Assembly (NCBI GenBank): GCA_029202845.1 | Contig: CP119315.1 | Coordinates: 3,193,001 to 3,257,000, forward strand | DNA from: Candidatus Sphingomonas colombiensis | Lineage (GTDB): Bacteria; Pseudomonadota; Alphaproteobacteria; Sphingomonadales; Sphingomonadaceae | Direction of reading: 5' to 3' | DNA: 64,000 nucleotides | Part shown: one piece after another, positions 27,612 through 36,497 of the stretch | Layout: the number at the start of each line of letters is the position of its first letter | Position numbering within the stretch: position 1 is the stretch's first letter | Notes under the pieces: model-generated | Seen by the model: the letters and a program-made list of their open reading frames with translations, nothing else | What the model was told of the DNA's origin: nothing | Databases searched by the model: none | Position numbers and translations under genes: made by a program

Positions 27612-28684
27612 TGCCAGTAACGCGCGGTCCGGAGCATGCGCCGGAACCGGCGGAAGTGCTTGCGGCGTTGCCGGTCGCCGTACTGCTCATCGACCCGGAA
27701 GATCGCGTTGTCCGCGCCAATGCGGAATGCGAATTGCTGCTCAACCGCTCGGAACGCGCGATGGTCGGTCGGCCGCTGCGTGGTGTGCTGGCGCTGCCGG
27801 AGGAGGCTGGCGGCCAGGCGGGCAGGGGGTTTGCGTCCTTCGATACCGAGATTGAAACGCGCGGCAGTGGGCGGCTCCGTGTCGATCTCGCACAGGTCGA
27901 GCTTGCCGACCATCCCGGATGGCGGGCGATCACGCTCCACAATGCCGCGACCACGCGACGCCTTGGCCATTCCGCGGATCGCGCGGCGGCAGCGCGATCC
28001 GCGGTAGGGGCGGCGGCGATGTTGGCGCACGAAATCAAGAATCCGCTGTCGAGCATTCGTGGTGCGGCCCAACTCATCGCCGATGGCGTGCCGGCGGAGG
28101 AACTCACGCGCCTTATGATCGACGAGGTCGACCGCATCGCTGCGCTGATCGATCGCATGGAGGATTTCACCGACACCCGTCCGCTCGTGCCGGAGCCGTT
28201 GAATATCTATCCGCTCCTCGCCCATGCGCGCAGCGTGGCGCTGGCCGGGTTCGCGCGTGGCGTGACGATTGAGGAACGCTTCGATCCGTCACTGCCGCCT
28301 GCTCTGGCGAACCGCGATGCTTTGCTTCAAGTGTTGTTGAACCTCCTTAAGAATGCTGCCGAAGTGCTTGGTGAGCGAGGAGAACGGCGCATCATTTTGG
28401 CTACGTCTTACCGGCATGGCATGGCGGTTGCACCGGGGCCGGGTAGGCCGCGACTTCCGCTGCCGATCGAGATTTGCGTGATGGACACTGGCCCCGGCGC
28501 ACCGGAGGATATCGCGGAACATCTCTTCGACCCGTTCGTCTCGAGCCGCCCCGAAGGAAAAGGGCTTGGGCTGGCGCTTGTCGACAAGCTCATTCGCGAC
28601 ATGGGCGGCATCATCCAATATTCGCGCGAAGGCACGCCCCACATGACCGTATTCCGAATTCTGCTTCCGAGGGCGACGGCGTGA
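27611..28684 (+). CDS. ntrB: Nitrogen-regulation sensor kinase NtrB
   Basis: Cytoplasmic kinase (357 residues) controlled by PII proteins that phosphorylates NtrC under nitrogen limitation. N-terminal PAS (VLAALPVAVLLIDPEDRVV), H-box MLAHEIKNPLSSIRGAAQL near residue 140, N-box LLQVLLNLLKNAAEVLG, G-boxes CVMDTGPGAPED and GKGLGLALVDKLI. No TM segments. Start overlaps dusB by a TGATG and the stop overlaps ntrC by GTGA. Confidence 0.95.
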   Translation: MPVTRGPEHAPEPAEVLAALPVAVLLIDPEDRVVRANAECELLLNRSERAMVGRPLRGVLALPEEAGGQAGRGFASFDTEIETRGSGRLRVDLAQVELADHPGWRAITLHNAATTRRLGHSADRAAAARSAVGAAAMLAHEIKNPLSSIRGAAQLIADGVPAEELTRLMIDEVDRIAALIDRMEDFTDTRPLVPEPLNIYPLLAHARSVALAGFARGVTIEERFDPSLPPALANRDALLQVLLNLLKNAAEVLGERGERRIILATSYRHGMAVAPGPGRPRLPLPIEICVMDTGPGAPEDIAEHLFDPFVSSRPEGKGLGLALVDKLIRDMGGIIQYSREGTPHMTVFRILLPRATA

Positions 28685-30111
28685 CATCGAGTGAGGTGTT
28701 GCTGGTCGACGACGACAATGCGGTCCGCACCGTGGTCGCACAGGCGTTGCGTCGCGCGGGTTACCGCGTTCGCACCGCCGCCAGCCTGGCAGACCTCGAT
28801 CGTGAGTTGAAGCTCGGTGCTCCGGACGTGCTGATCACGGACGTCGTGCTTCCCGACGGTGATGGGATCGAGAATGCGACGCGCCTTGTTGCCGAACATC
28901 CGGGTATGCCGGTGATCGTGTTGTCTGCGCGCAATACGCTGACCACCGCCGTTCGCGCGAACGAGGCGGGCGCCTACGACTATCTTCCCAAGCCATTCGA
29001 TCTCGACACGTTGAGCCGTACCGTCGCAAAGGCGCTCGCGCGGCGCGGCCCCGCCATGCCGCATCCGGAAACGGACGAGGATCAGGCGCTGCCGCTGATC
29101 GGGCGCTCGCCGGCGATGCAGGAAGTGTATCGCGTGATCGCGCGGCTGGTGTCGAACGATCTGACCGTGCTGGTTTCCGGCGAGTCCGGCACGGGAAAGG
29201 AACTGGTAGCCCGCGCTATCCACGATCTGGGCGCTCGTCGGCAGGGGCCGTTCGTCGCGATCAATATGGCGGCGATCCCGCGTGAACTGATCGAAGCGGA
29301 GCTATTCGGGCACGAGCGCGGGGCATTCACCGGCGCGGCGCAGCGCAACGCCGGCAGGTTTGAACAAGCGGCGGGGGGCACGCTGTTCCTCGACGAAATC
29401 GGGGATATGCCGATCGAGGCGCAAACGCGGCTGTTGCGCGTGCTGCAGCAAGGTGAATTCACCACGGTCGGCGGCTCACGCACGATCCGCGCCGACGTTC
29501 GTATTGTCGCCGCGACCAATCGCGATCTGCATCAGGCGGTGGCCCGAGGCGCTTTCCGCGAAGATCTCTATTATCGGCTAAATGTCGTACCGGTCGTGTT
29601 GCCAGCTTTGCGCGAGCGGCGTCAGGATATTGGCGCTCTCGCGCGCCACTTTCTCGATCGTGCGGCGGGGGCTGGGCTGCCTCGCAAGACGCTGGACGAC
29701 GATGCCGTCGACATGCTTGAGGCGCATGACTGGCCCGGCAATGTGCGCGAGCTTGAAAATCTCATGCGCCGGCTGGCCGCGCTATCGCGCGACGACCGGA
29801 TTAGTGCCGGTGAAATTCGCGAAATGCTCGGCGCACCTGGCGCCACGCCCATGCTCGATCCGGCGATCGACGTCGCGGTGCGCGCTTATATCGAGCAACT
29901 CGCGCGCAACGAACCCTATGTGTTGGAGGATGGGACGCTTTACGATCGGTTGATCGCTGAAATGGAGCGACCGTTGATCGAAACCATGCTCGCTCGGTTC
30001 GGTGGCAATCAGTTGCGCGCGGCGCGGGCGATGGGACTAAATCGCAACACGTTGCGAAAGCGCCTCGATATGTTGGGCATAGATCCGGCAACGCGTTCGA
30101 CTGATCGCTGA
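28681..30111 (+). CDS. ntrC: Nitrogen-regulation response regulator NtrC (sigma-54 activator)
   Basis: 476 residues: receiver (LLVDDDNAVRT, phospho-Asp in VLITDVVLPDGDG near 54, Lys in YLPKPFD), AAA+ domain with Walker A GESGTGKE and the sigma-54 contact loop GHERGAFTGA, Walker B LFLDEIGDMP, and a C-terminal Fis-type helix-turn-helix (NQLRAARAMGLNRNTLRKRL). GTG 28681 is set by the GTGA overlap with ntrB. The intact GAFTGA contrasts with its neighbour NtrX. Confidence 0.96.
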   Translation: MTSSEVLLVDDDNAVRTVVAQALRRAGYRVRTAASLADLDRELKLGAPDVLITDVVLPDGDGIENATRLVAEHPGMPVIVLSARNTLTTAVRANEAGAYDYLPKPFDLDTLSRTVAKALARRGPAMPHPETDEDQALPLIGRSPAMQEVYRVIARLVSNDLTVLVSGESGTGKELVARAIHDLGARRQGPFVAINMAAIPRELIEAELFGHERGAFTGAAQRNAGRFEQAAGGTLFLDEIGDMPIEAQTRLLRVLQQGEFTTVGGSRTIRADVRIVAATNRDLHQAVARGAFREDLYYRLNVVPVVLPALRERRQDIGALARHFLDRAAGAGLPRKTLDDDAVDMLEAHDWPGNVRELENLMRRLAALSRDDRISAGEIREMLGAPGATPMLDPAIDVAVRAYIEQLARNEPYVLEDGTLYDRLIAEMERPLIETMLARFGGNQLRAARAMGLNRNTLRKRLDMLGIDPATRSTDR

Positions 30112-30141
30112 CGTAAGGTCACCGGTCGATTATGTGTTCTC

Positions 30142-30163
30142 GCTGCAACACCTTTGTTGTAGC
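30142..30163. promoter_or_regulatory. Inverted repeat between ntrC and ntrY
   Basis: GCTGCAACA (30142-30150) and TGTTGTAGC (30155-30163) form a 9-bp stem with one G-U pair and a CCTT loop. It fills most of the 61-nt gap and abuts the AGGG ribosome-binding site of ntrY. It could be an operator (TGCAACA-N4-TGTTGTA) or a leader hairpin controlling ntrYX separately from ntrBC. Confidence 0.4.
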
Positions 30164-30172
30164 AGGGTGACG

Positions 30173-32407
30173 ATGAACGCCGGATTGGCACCCACGAGGA
30201 TCGAATCAGCGCCCAAACGGCGCTTCGTCGTGACGCCGGTTATCGAGTTCGCGGTGCTGGCGCTCTCCATCACCGTCGGCGTATCGAGCTATTTCGTTAT
30301 TGAGCATGCCGGACGACCACAGGGGTTGATCGCCCCGCCGCTCGTCGCATTGTTGCTGATAGCCAACCTCGTACCGGGCATCGCGCTGATGATGTTGCTC
30401 GGTCGGCGGATCGCTAATCGCCGCGCACGGCGCTCGCCGATCGGTGGAGAGGGGCGGCTTCATGTCCGGCTTGTTGCGATTTTCTCGATCGTCGCGGCAG
30501 TGCCGATGCTGCTCGTCACGATCGCGGCGTCGCTGCTGTTCCAATATGGCGTACAATTTTGGTATTCCGATCGCGCGCGTGCCGTGTTCGAGAATGCGAC
30601 AACGCTGACCCGCGCTTCATACAATCAATTCCTCCAGCGGTGGGAAGAAGCCACCGTGACGATGGCGCAGGATATCTCCGATGAGCTGCGCCGGCGCCCG
30701 TTGGACGATCCGCGCTTTCGCCCCTTCCTGTTTCAGCAGACCTACTACCGCAGTCTGTCCGAGGCGTTTCTATTCGCGGTCGCGCCGAATGGCGAATTGC
30801 AGACACTCGCGTTCGTCAATCCCTATGATCTGAATCTCGCGCGGCAGATTTCCGCGGAGGCCGTGACTGAACTCCGGCGCGGACAGCGCAGTGTGGTGAC
30901 CGTGACGGGGGATCGCATCCAGACCGTGACGCGGGTGCCCGGCTCCGATATGTTTCTCTACGCCGCGCGCGTAACCGATCCGAAACAGATGACTACGCAG
31001 ACCAAGCGCGCGGAAGCCGCGCTGGCCAACTACCACGCCTTGTTGGCGAAGGCGCGAACGCTTCAGATACGCTTCAACGTCGCTTTGCTGGTGCTATCGC
31101 TGCTGATCGTGGGGGTCGCGGTTTGGATTGCGCTGGCCGTGGCGGACCGGTTGGTGCGGCCGGTTGGTGAATTGGTTGATGCGGCGCGACGCGTGGAAGG
31201 CGGCGATCTTTCGGCGCGTGTTCCGGATACCACCGCGCGGGATGAGGTCGGCACGCTGGCAACCGCTTTCAATCGCATGACCGAACAATTGGAAGCACAG
31301 AACACCGCGCTCGTCACCGCTAATGCACAATTGGACAGTCGACGCGCGTTGATTGAAGCGGTGATGTCCGGGGTGTCGGCTGGGGTGATCTCGATCGCGG
31401 GCGATCGTACTGTTCGCCTTATCAACAGCTCGGCTGAAACACTTCTCGGTATCTCGCAATCGCCGGCTGGAAAAGCGCTCGTGACGGTTTCGCCTGAACT
31501 GGACGCGCTTCTCGACGGCAATGCGCGCGAGGCGATCGTCCAGGTCACGGTCAATGGCGAACCGCGGACGCTTGCGGTGCGCATTGCCCGCGACGGCACC
31601 GGCCCGATCCTGACGTTCGACGATATCACCCAGCAGTTGCTCGATCAGCGTCGAGCTGCCTGGGCCGATGTCGCGCGGCGGATTGCGCATGAGATCAAGA
31701 ATCCGCTCACCCCAATTCAACTTGCTGCGGAGCGGCTCCAGCGCCGTTACGGCGGCAAGGTGGAGGAGGGGGACACAACCTTCGCGCGGCTGACCGACAC
31801 GATCGTCCGTCAGGTCGGAGACCTGCGCCGCATGGTGGATGAATTCTCCTCCTTCGCGCGCATGCCGAAGCCAGTGTTCCGTGCGGAGGCGCTCGTTGAT
31901 ATCGCGCGGCAGACGATGTTCCTCCACGAGGTCGCGCATAGCGGCGTGCGCTTCGAACTGGTGCACGATGAGCCGGGTCCGACGCTGGTTTGCGATCGAC
32001 GCCAGATCGGCCAGGCACTTACCAATATTGTCAAAAATGCGGTGGAAGCGATTGAAACTAAGGGTGATGATGCGGGCGAAGTTCGTATGACTCTGACCGA
32101 GAAGCCGGGGCGGGTTACGATCACCGTTGCAGATACCGGTGTGGGATTGCCCGTGGAGCGGGACCGGATCGTCGAACCCTATATGACCACCCGCGCCCGG
32201 GGCACCGGGCTAGGCCTCGCGATCGTTAAGAAGATTGTCGAGGAACATTTTGGAACTATTACATTTTCTGACCACGACGGTGGAGGAGCGCTGGTCACCA
32301 TGTCGTTCGATACCGCTTCGCTCGCCGGCCTCCATGCCGGAGACGATCTTGTTACTGACGGCGACGTGGGAAGCATCACGGCGCTAACCCCAAATCGGAT
32401 GATCTGA
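30173..32407 (+). CDS. ntrY: NtrY-type transmembrane sensor kinase
   Basis: About 744 residues. Three or four N-terminal TM helices (FAVLALSITVGVSSYFVIEH, ALLLIANLVPGIALMMLLG, FSIVAAVPMLLVTIAASLLF), a periplasmic segment to about residue 295, another TM (ALLVLSLLIVGVAVWIALAV), HAMP, PAS (AGVISIAGDRTVRLINSSAE), H-box RRIAHEIKNPLTPIQLAAER, N-box ALTNIVKNAVEAIE, and GTGLGLAIVKKIV. Works with NtrX in nitrogen, redox and envelope-related signalling. ATG 30173 has AGGG five nt upstream; in-frame starts further upstream run into the hairpin. Confidence 0.95.
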   Translation: MNAGLAPTRIESAPKRRFVVTPVIEFAVLALSITVGVSSYFVIEHAGRPQGLIAPPLVALLLIANLVPGIALMMLLGRRIANRRARRSPIGGEGRLHVRLVAIFSIVAAVPMLLVTIAASLLFQYGVQFWYSDRARAVFENATTLTRASYNQFLQRWEEATVTMAQDISDELRRRPLDDPRFRPFLFQQTYYRSLSEAFLFAVAPNGELQTLAFVNPYDLNLARQISAEAVTELRRGQRSVVTVTGDRIQTVTRVPGSDMFLYAARVTDPKQMTTQTKRAEAALANYHALLAKARTLQIRFNVALLVLSLLIVGVAVWIALAVADRLVRPVGELVDAARRVEGGDLSARVPDTTARDEVGTLATAFNRMTEQLEAQNTALVTANAQLDSRRALIEAVMSGVSAGVISIAGDRTVRLINSSAETLLGISQSPAGKALVTVSPELDALLDGNAREAIVQVTVNGEPRTLAVRIARDGTGPILTFDDITQQLLDQRRAAWADVARRIAHEIKNPLTPIQLAAERLQRRYGGKVEEGDTTFARLTDTIVRQVGDLRRMVDEFSSFARMPKPVFRAEALVDIARQTMFLHEVAHSGVRFELVHDEPGPTLVCDRRQIGQALTNIVKNAVEAIETKGDDAGEVRMTLTEKPGRVTITVADTGVGLPVERDRIVEPYMTTRARGTGLGLAIVKKIVEEHFGTITFSDHDGGGALVTMSFDTASLAGLHAGDDLVTDGDVGSITALTPNRMI

Positions 32408-32408
32408 C

Positions 32409-33779
32409 ATGGCGCTCGACATTCTCGTCGTCGATGACGAACTCGATATCCGCGAACTGGTCGCCGGTGTACTGGAAGACGAGGGCTACGAAACCCGCGT
32501 CGCGGCCGATAGCGACTCCGCGCTGGAGGCAATTGCCGCACGACGCCCGAGCCTCGTCTTACTTGACGTATGGTTGCAGGGATCGCGGCTGGATGGGCTG
32601 CAGTTGCTCGACGAAATCAAGCGTCGCGATCCATCCATCCCGGTGTTGATGATCTCGGGCCACGGGAATCTCGACACCGCCGTCGCGGCGATCCGTGCCG
32701 GGGCGGTGGATTTTATCGAAAAGCCATTCCAGGCAGAGCGGCTGCTGCTGATGGTGGAGCGCGCGACCGAGACCGAGCGGCTGCGCCGCGAAGTCGCCTC
32801 GCTCCGTGCCTCGGCCGGGCACGACACCGATCTTACAGGAAACTCCAGCGCTATCAACGCTGTACGTGCAACATTGAAGCGCGTGGCGGGCACCGGTAGC
32901 CGTATTCTCATTACCGGGCCAGCTGGTGTCGGCAAGGAAATCGCCGCTCGCCTGCTCCATGGCTGGAGCCAGCGCGCTAGCGCACCCTTTATCATCGTCA
33001 GCGCCGCACGGATGACTCCGGAACGCGTTGAAGAGGAATTGTTCGGCGTGGAGGAGGGGGGGGATCTCGTCCGCCCGGGACTGCTCGAACAGGCCCATGG
33101 CGGGACGCTGTTTCTCGACGAAATCGCGGACATGCCGATTACGACGCAAGCGCGTATTTTGCGCGTATTGACCGATCAGAGCTTCACCCGCGTGAATGGG
33201 ACGCGGCTGGTAAAGGTGGATGTGCGCGTCGTATCGGCTACCGCGCGCGACCTCACCGACGAGATCGCCGAAGGGCGTTTCCGCGAGGATCTCTACTATC
33301 GTCTGAATGTGGTCCCGGTGATGCTGCCGCCGCTGGCCGAACGCCGCGAGGATATTCCGCCGCTGATCGAGCATTTCGTCGCTCATTACGCCTCGGAGCG
33401 CCGTGTGCCGACGCCGGAGGTTGCTGTGGATGCGATGGTGGCACTGCAGAGCTATGATTGGCCGGGCAATGTCCGTCAGTTACGCAACGTCGTAGAGCGC
33501 ACGATCATCCTCGCCCCAGGCGATCGTATCGGCCGGATCGACCTGGATCTGTTGCCAGCTGAGGTGCTGGGCGAAAGTGACAGTGCGGCTGGCACCGCCG
33601 CAATCATGGGGGCGCCTCTGCGCGAAGCGCGGGAGACTTTTGAACGCGAATACCTCCGCGTCCAGATTCGGCGATTTTCTGGCAATATTTCCCGTACCGC
33701 CTCGTTCATCGGGATGGAGCGATCGGCGCTTCATCGCAAATTGAAGCTGCTCGGCATCACAGAAACCCGGGAGGACTGA
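32409..33779 (+). CDS. ntrX: NtrX-type response regulator with degenerate sigma-54 domain
   Basis: 456 residues: receiver (LVVDDELDIRE, phospho-Asp in LVLLDVWLQGS near 53, Lys in FIEKPFQ), AAA+ domain and C-terminal helix-turn-helix (NISRTASFIGMERSALHRKL). Walker A is GPAGVGKE rather than GESGTGKE. The GAFTGA loop expected after ELFG is missing (GVEEGGDLVRPGLLEQA instead), so direct activation of sigma-54 polymerase is unlikely; it may act as a repressor or sigma-70 activator. Walker B LFLDEIADMP is kept. Separated from ntrY by one nt. Confidence 0.94.
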   Translation: MALDILVVDDELDIRELVAGVLEDEGYETRVAADSDSALEAIAARRPSLVLLDVWLQGSRLDGLQLLDEIKRRDPSIPVLMISGHGNLDTAVAAIRAGAVDFIEKPFQAERLLLMVERATETERLRREVASLRASAGHDTDLTGNSSAINAVRATLKRVAGTGSRILITGPAGVGKEIAARLLHGWSQRASAPFIIVSAARMTPERVEEELFGVEEGGDLVRPGLLEQAHGGTLFLDEIADMPITTQARILRVLTDQSFTRVNGTRLVKVDVRVVSATARDLTDEIAEGRFREDLYYRLNVVPVMLPPLAERREDIPPLIEHFVAHYASERRVPTPEVAVDAMVALQSYDWPGNVRQLRNVVERTIILAPGDRIGRIDLDLLPAEVLGESDSAAGTAAIMGAPLREARETFEREYLRVQIRRFSGNISRTASFIGMERSALHRKLKLLGITETRED

Positions 33780-33915
33780 CGCCAACGCGCGCATCCCCGT
33801 TGCGATGACGCGCGCGGGTCTCTAGATTGGCGCCGCCGCCGGCATGGCGGTCACCCGACGCCGGGCACCGGCGCATCGCGGGGCAAACCCCGCCAAGAAT
33901 CGAAGGATCGAGCCA

Positions 33916-34407
33916 ATGGCCGAAAAGCAAACCTCTCTTCAGGATCTTTTCCTCAACGCGCTGCGTAAGTCGAAAACTCCTGTCACGATGTTCCTCGTCA
34001 AGGGCGTCAAGCTCCAGGGCATCGTTACCTGGTTCGATAATTTCTCGGTGCTCCTGCGCCGCGATGGGCAATCCCAACTAATCTATAAGCATGCTATTTC
34101 CACCATCATGCCGGGCGGCCACCTAGATGTGGAGGCGATCGTTAGTCAGATGGGTGAGAACGGGAAGAAACAGCCGCTGTTGCAGGAAGTGTTCCTCAAT
34201 GCGGTGCGCAAGACGCATGATCCCGTCACGATGTTTCTGGTCAACGGCGTAATGCTTCAGGGCAATATCGCCGCGTTCGATCTTTTCTGCATGCTGTTGC
34301 AGCGCGATGGCGCGTCGCAACTGGTTTACAAACACGCTGTGTCGACGATCCAGCCGTCGCGTGCGCTCAATCTGGCCGAAGAAACGGCGGATTCGGACGA
34401 CGATTGA
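33916..34407 (+). CDS. hfq: RNA chaperone Hfq, tandem two-domain form
   Basis: 163 residues containing two complete Hfq Sm folds. Repeat 1 (about 7-67) has SLQDLFLNALRK, FLVKGVKLQG, WFDNFSVLL and YKHAIST. Repeat 2 (about 88-150) has LLQEVFLNAVRK, FLVNGVMLQG, AFDLFCMLL and YKHAVST. Both keep the Gln, Phe and Lys-His of the proximal uridine pocket. A linker of about 18 residues joins them and the tail is acidic (EETADSDDD). Normal Hfq is one Sm fold forming a hexamer; here three chains could build one ring. ATG 33916 has AAGGA eight nt upstream. The stop overlaps the hflX start. Hfq binds sRNA and mRNA. Confidence 0.93.
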   Translation: MAEKQTSLQDLFLNALRKSKTPVTMFLVKGVKLQGIVTWFDNFSVLLRRDGQSQLIYKHAISTIMPGGHLDVEAIVSQMGENGKKQPLLQEVFLNAVRKTHDPVTMFLVNGVMLQGNIAAFDLFCMLLQRDGASQLVYKHAVSTIQPSRALNLAEETADSDDD

Positions 34408-35699
34408 GTACCGGCTTCGAACGCGACCGCGGTGAATTCGCGCGTGGGGCGCGGGCGATCGTGGTCTATCCCGAGCTCGGCGGGTCCTCTCGTGACGCAA
34501 GTGCGCGGCTGGAGGAAACCGCCGGGCTGGCCGAGGCTATTGGCGTCACCGTGGTTGGGCGCGAGGCGGTACGTGTGCGGACCCCTCGCGCCGCGACACT
34601 GATCGGGGCGGGGCAGGTTGACTCCATCGCGACGCTCGCCCGGATGGAAGACGCCGGGCTGGTGGTATTCGATGCGAGCCTCACGCCGATCCAGCAGCGC
34701 AATCTCGAAACTTCGCTCGAAGCGAAGGTGATTGACCGCACCGGCCTGATTCTGGAGATATTCGGAGAGCGTGCCGCGACGGCCGAGGGGCGGTTGCAGG
34801 TGGAACTCGCCCATCTCGATTACCAGGCCGGACGATTGGTTCGCAGTTGGACCCATCTTGAGCGGCAGCGCGGTGGCTTCGGCTTTCTTGGTGGTCCGGG
34901 CGAAACCCAGATCGAGGCCGACCGCCGATTGATCCGCGATCGTATGGCGCGGTTGCGTCGCGAGCTTGAACAGGTATCACGGACCCGCGGGCTGCATCGT
35001 GATCGCCGCCAGCGCGCACCATGGCCGGTGATCGCGCTTGTCGGTTATACTAACGCCGGAAAATCGACACTTTTCAATCGCGTGACGGGAAGTGACGTCA
35101 TGGCGAAGGACTTGCTGTTCGCTACGCTCGATCCCACGTTACGACAGATATCACTCCCTGGAATCGATAAAGCGATCTTGTCGGACACAGTAGGATTTGT
35201 CTCGGAACTGCCAACGCAACTCGTCGCCGCGTTCAAGGCGACGCTGGAAGAGGTGGTGTCTGCCGATCTTCTGATCCACGTCCGGGATCTGGCACATCCC
35301 GATACCGAGGCCCAGCGAGTCGACGTTGAGGCGGTTCTCAGCGAAATCGGCGTATCCGAGGCGACGCCACGTATCGAGGCATGGAACAAATGCGACCTGC
35401 TCGACCCCGAAGCGCGCGAGCGTTTGCTGGTCGACGCCGCCCGACGTGAAGATGTCGTGGCAATTTCCGCGCTGACCGGGGAAGGGGTCGCTATGCTCCT
35501 CACCACTGTCGCAGGGCATCTCACTGCCGGCCATCAGCGTTATACGATCACGCTCGATGCGGCAGACGGGGCGGCTGCGGCTTGGTTGCATCAGCATGGC
35601 GAGGTGCTCGACCAGGAAATTGAGGACGAGCAGGCGGTTTACGAGGTGCGTATGGCGCCGCGTGATTATGAGAAATTTATGACCCGGCGCGGCGGTTGA
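34404..35699 (+). CDS. hflX: GTPase HflX
   Basis: Ribosome-associated GTPase that splits stalled or stressed ribosomes. 431 residues: HflX N-domain (TPRAATLIGAGQVDSIA), the glycine-rich FGFLGGPGETQIEADRR, coiled-coil linker, and G-domain with G1 LVGYTNAGKSTLFN, G3 DTVGFV and G4 NKCD. The start is TTG 34404, forming a TTGA overlap with the hfq stop. hfq-hflX linkage is conserved widely. Its TGA abuts the convergent mazG stop with no spacer. Confidence 0.96.
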   Translation: MSTGFERDRGEFARGARAIVVYPELGGSSRDASARLEETAGLAEAIGVTVVGREAVRVRTPRAATLIGAGQVDSIATLARMEDAGLVVFDASLTPIQQRNLETSLEAKVIDRTGLILEIFGERAATAEGRLQVELAHLDYQAGRLVRSWTHLERQRGGFGFLGGPGETQIEADRRLIRDRMARLRRELEQVSRTRGLHRDRRQRAPWPVIALVGYTNAGKSTLFNRVTGSDVMAKDLLFATLDPTLRQISLPGIDKAILSDTVGFVSELPTQLVAAFKATLEEVVSADLLIHVRDLAHPDTEAQRVDVEAVLSEIGVSEATPRIEAWNKCDLLDPEARERLLVDAARREDVVAISALTGEGVAMLLTTVAGHLTAGHQRYTITLDAADGAAAAWLHQHGEVLDQEIEDEQAVYEVRMAPRDYEKFMTRRGG

Positions 35700-36467
35700 T
35701 CAGCGACGTTCGTTAGCCTTCGCTCGCCGCCAGAGCGCCTCCTTCTCGTCAAGCGACAATCCCGGAAAAGCGGCGCCAGCAGCATCTTCCATATCGCGAA
35801 AGCGCCGCTCAAACTTGGCATTCGCGCCGCGCAACGCGGCCTCTGGATCGACTCCCTGGTGCCGCGCCCAGTTGACAACCGCGAACAAAAGATCGCCGAT
35901 CTCTTCCGCAACTTCTTGTTCCGGAGCGTTTTCTATTTCTTCAAGTTCTTCGTCGATCTTGGCGCGGGCACCGCTTGCGTCGGGCCAGTCGAAGCCAACG
36001 CGGGCGGCGCGCTTTTGCAGCTTCTCCGCGCGAAGCAGCGCCGGTAGCGCAAGTGCGACGCCGGCGAGCGCGCTATGATCTAATGATTTTCCGGCGCGTT
36101 CCTCTGCTTTGATCTGTTCCCAAAGGTGATGGCCGCCTTCGGCTCGATCGCCGAAGATATGCGGGTGGCGGCGCTCCATTTTATCGGAGATCGCGTTTAC
36201 CACCGCATCGAAATCGAACTGCTCGGCCTCCTCGGCAATACGCGCGTGAAACACCACCTGAAGCAGCAGGTCGCCAAGCTCATCCTTCAGGTCCGCCATG
36301 TCATTGCGCGCGATCGCATCGGCGACCTCATGCGCTTCCTCGATCGTATAGGGCGCGATCGTCGCGAATGTCTGCGCGACGTCCCATTCGCAACCGCTCA
36401 CGGGATCGCGCAAACGGCTCATGATTCCGCGCAACCGATCGATAGGGGGCTTGCCCTCACCGCGCAT
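35700..36467 (-). CDS. mazG: Nucleoside triphosphate pyrophosphohydrolase MazG
   Basis: Hydrolyses NTPs and dNTPs to NMP and PPi, clearing abnormal nucleotides and tuning ppGpp-related responses. 255 residues with two all-alpha MazG repeats: metal-binding EEAHEVADAIARNDMADLKD and ELGDLLLQVVFHARIA in the first, EEIGDLLFAVVNWAR in the second. The start at 36467 keeps the conserved IDRLRGIMSRLRDP. Its stop TCA starts at the base following the hflX TGA, so the two genes are back-to-back. Confidence 0.95.
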   Translation of the reverse strand: MRGEGKPPIDRLRGIMSRLRDPVSGCEWDVAQTFATIAPYTIEEAHEVADAIARNDMADLKDELGDLLLQVVFHARIAEEAEQFDFDAVVNAISDKMERRHPHIFGDRAEGGHHLWEQIKAEERAGKSLDHSALAGVALALPALLRAEKLQKRAARVGFDWPDASGARAKIDEELEEIENAPEQEVAEEIGDLLFAVVNWARHQGVDPEAALRGANAKFERRFRDMEDAAGAAFPGLSLDEKEALWRRAKANERR

Positions 36468-36497
36468 ATATTAAGCCGATAATATACATTATGTAAA

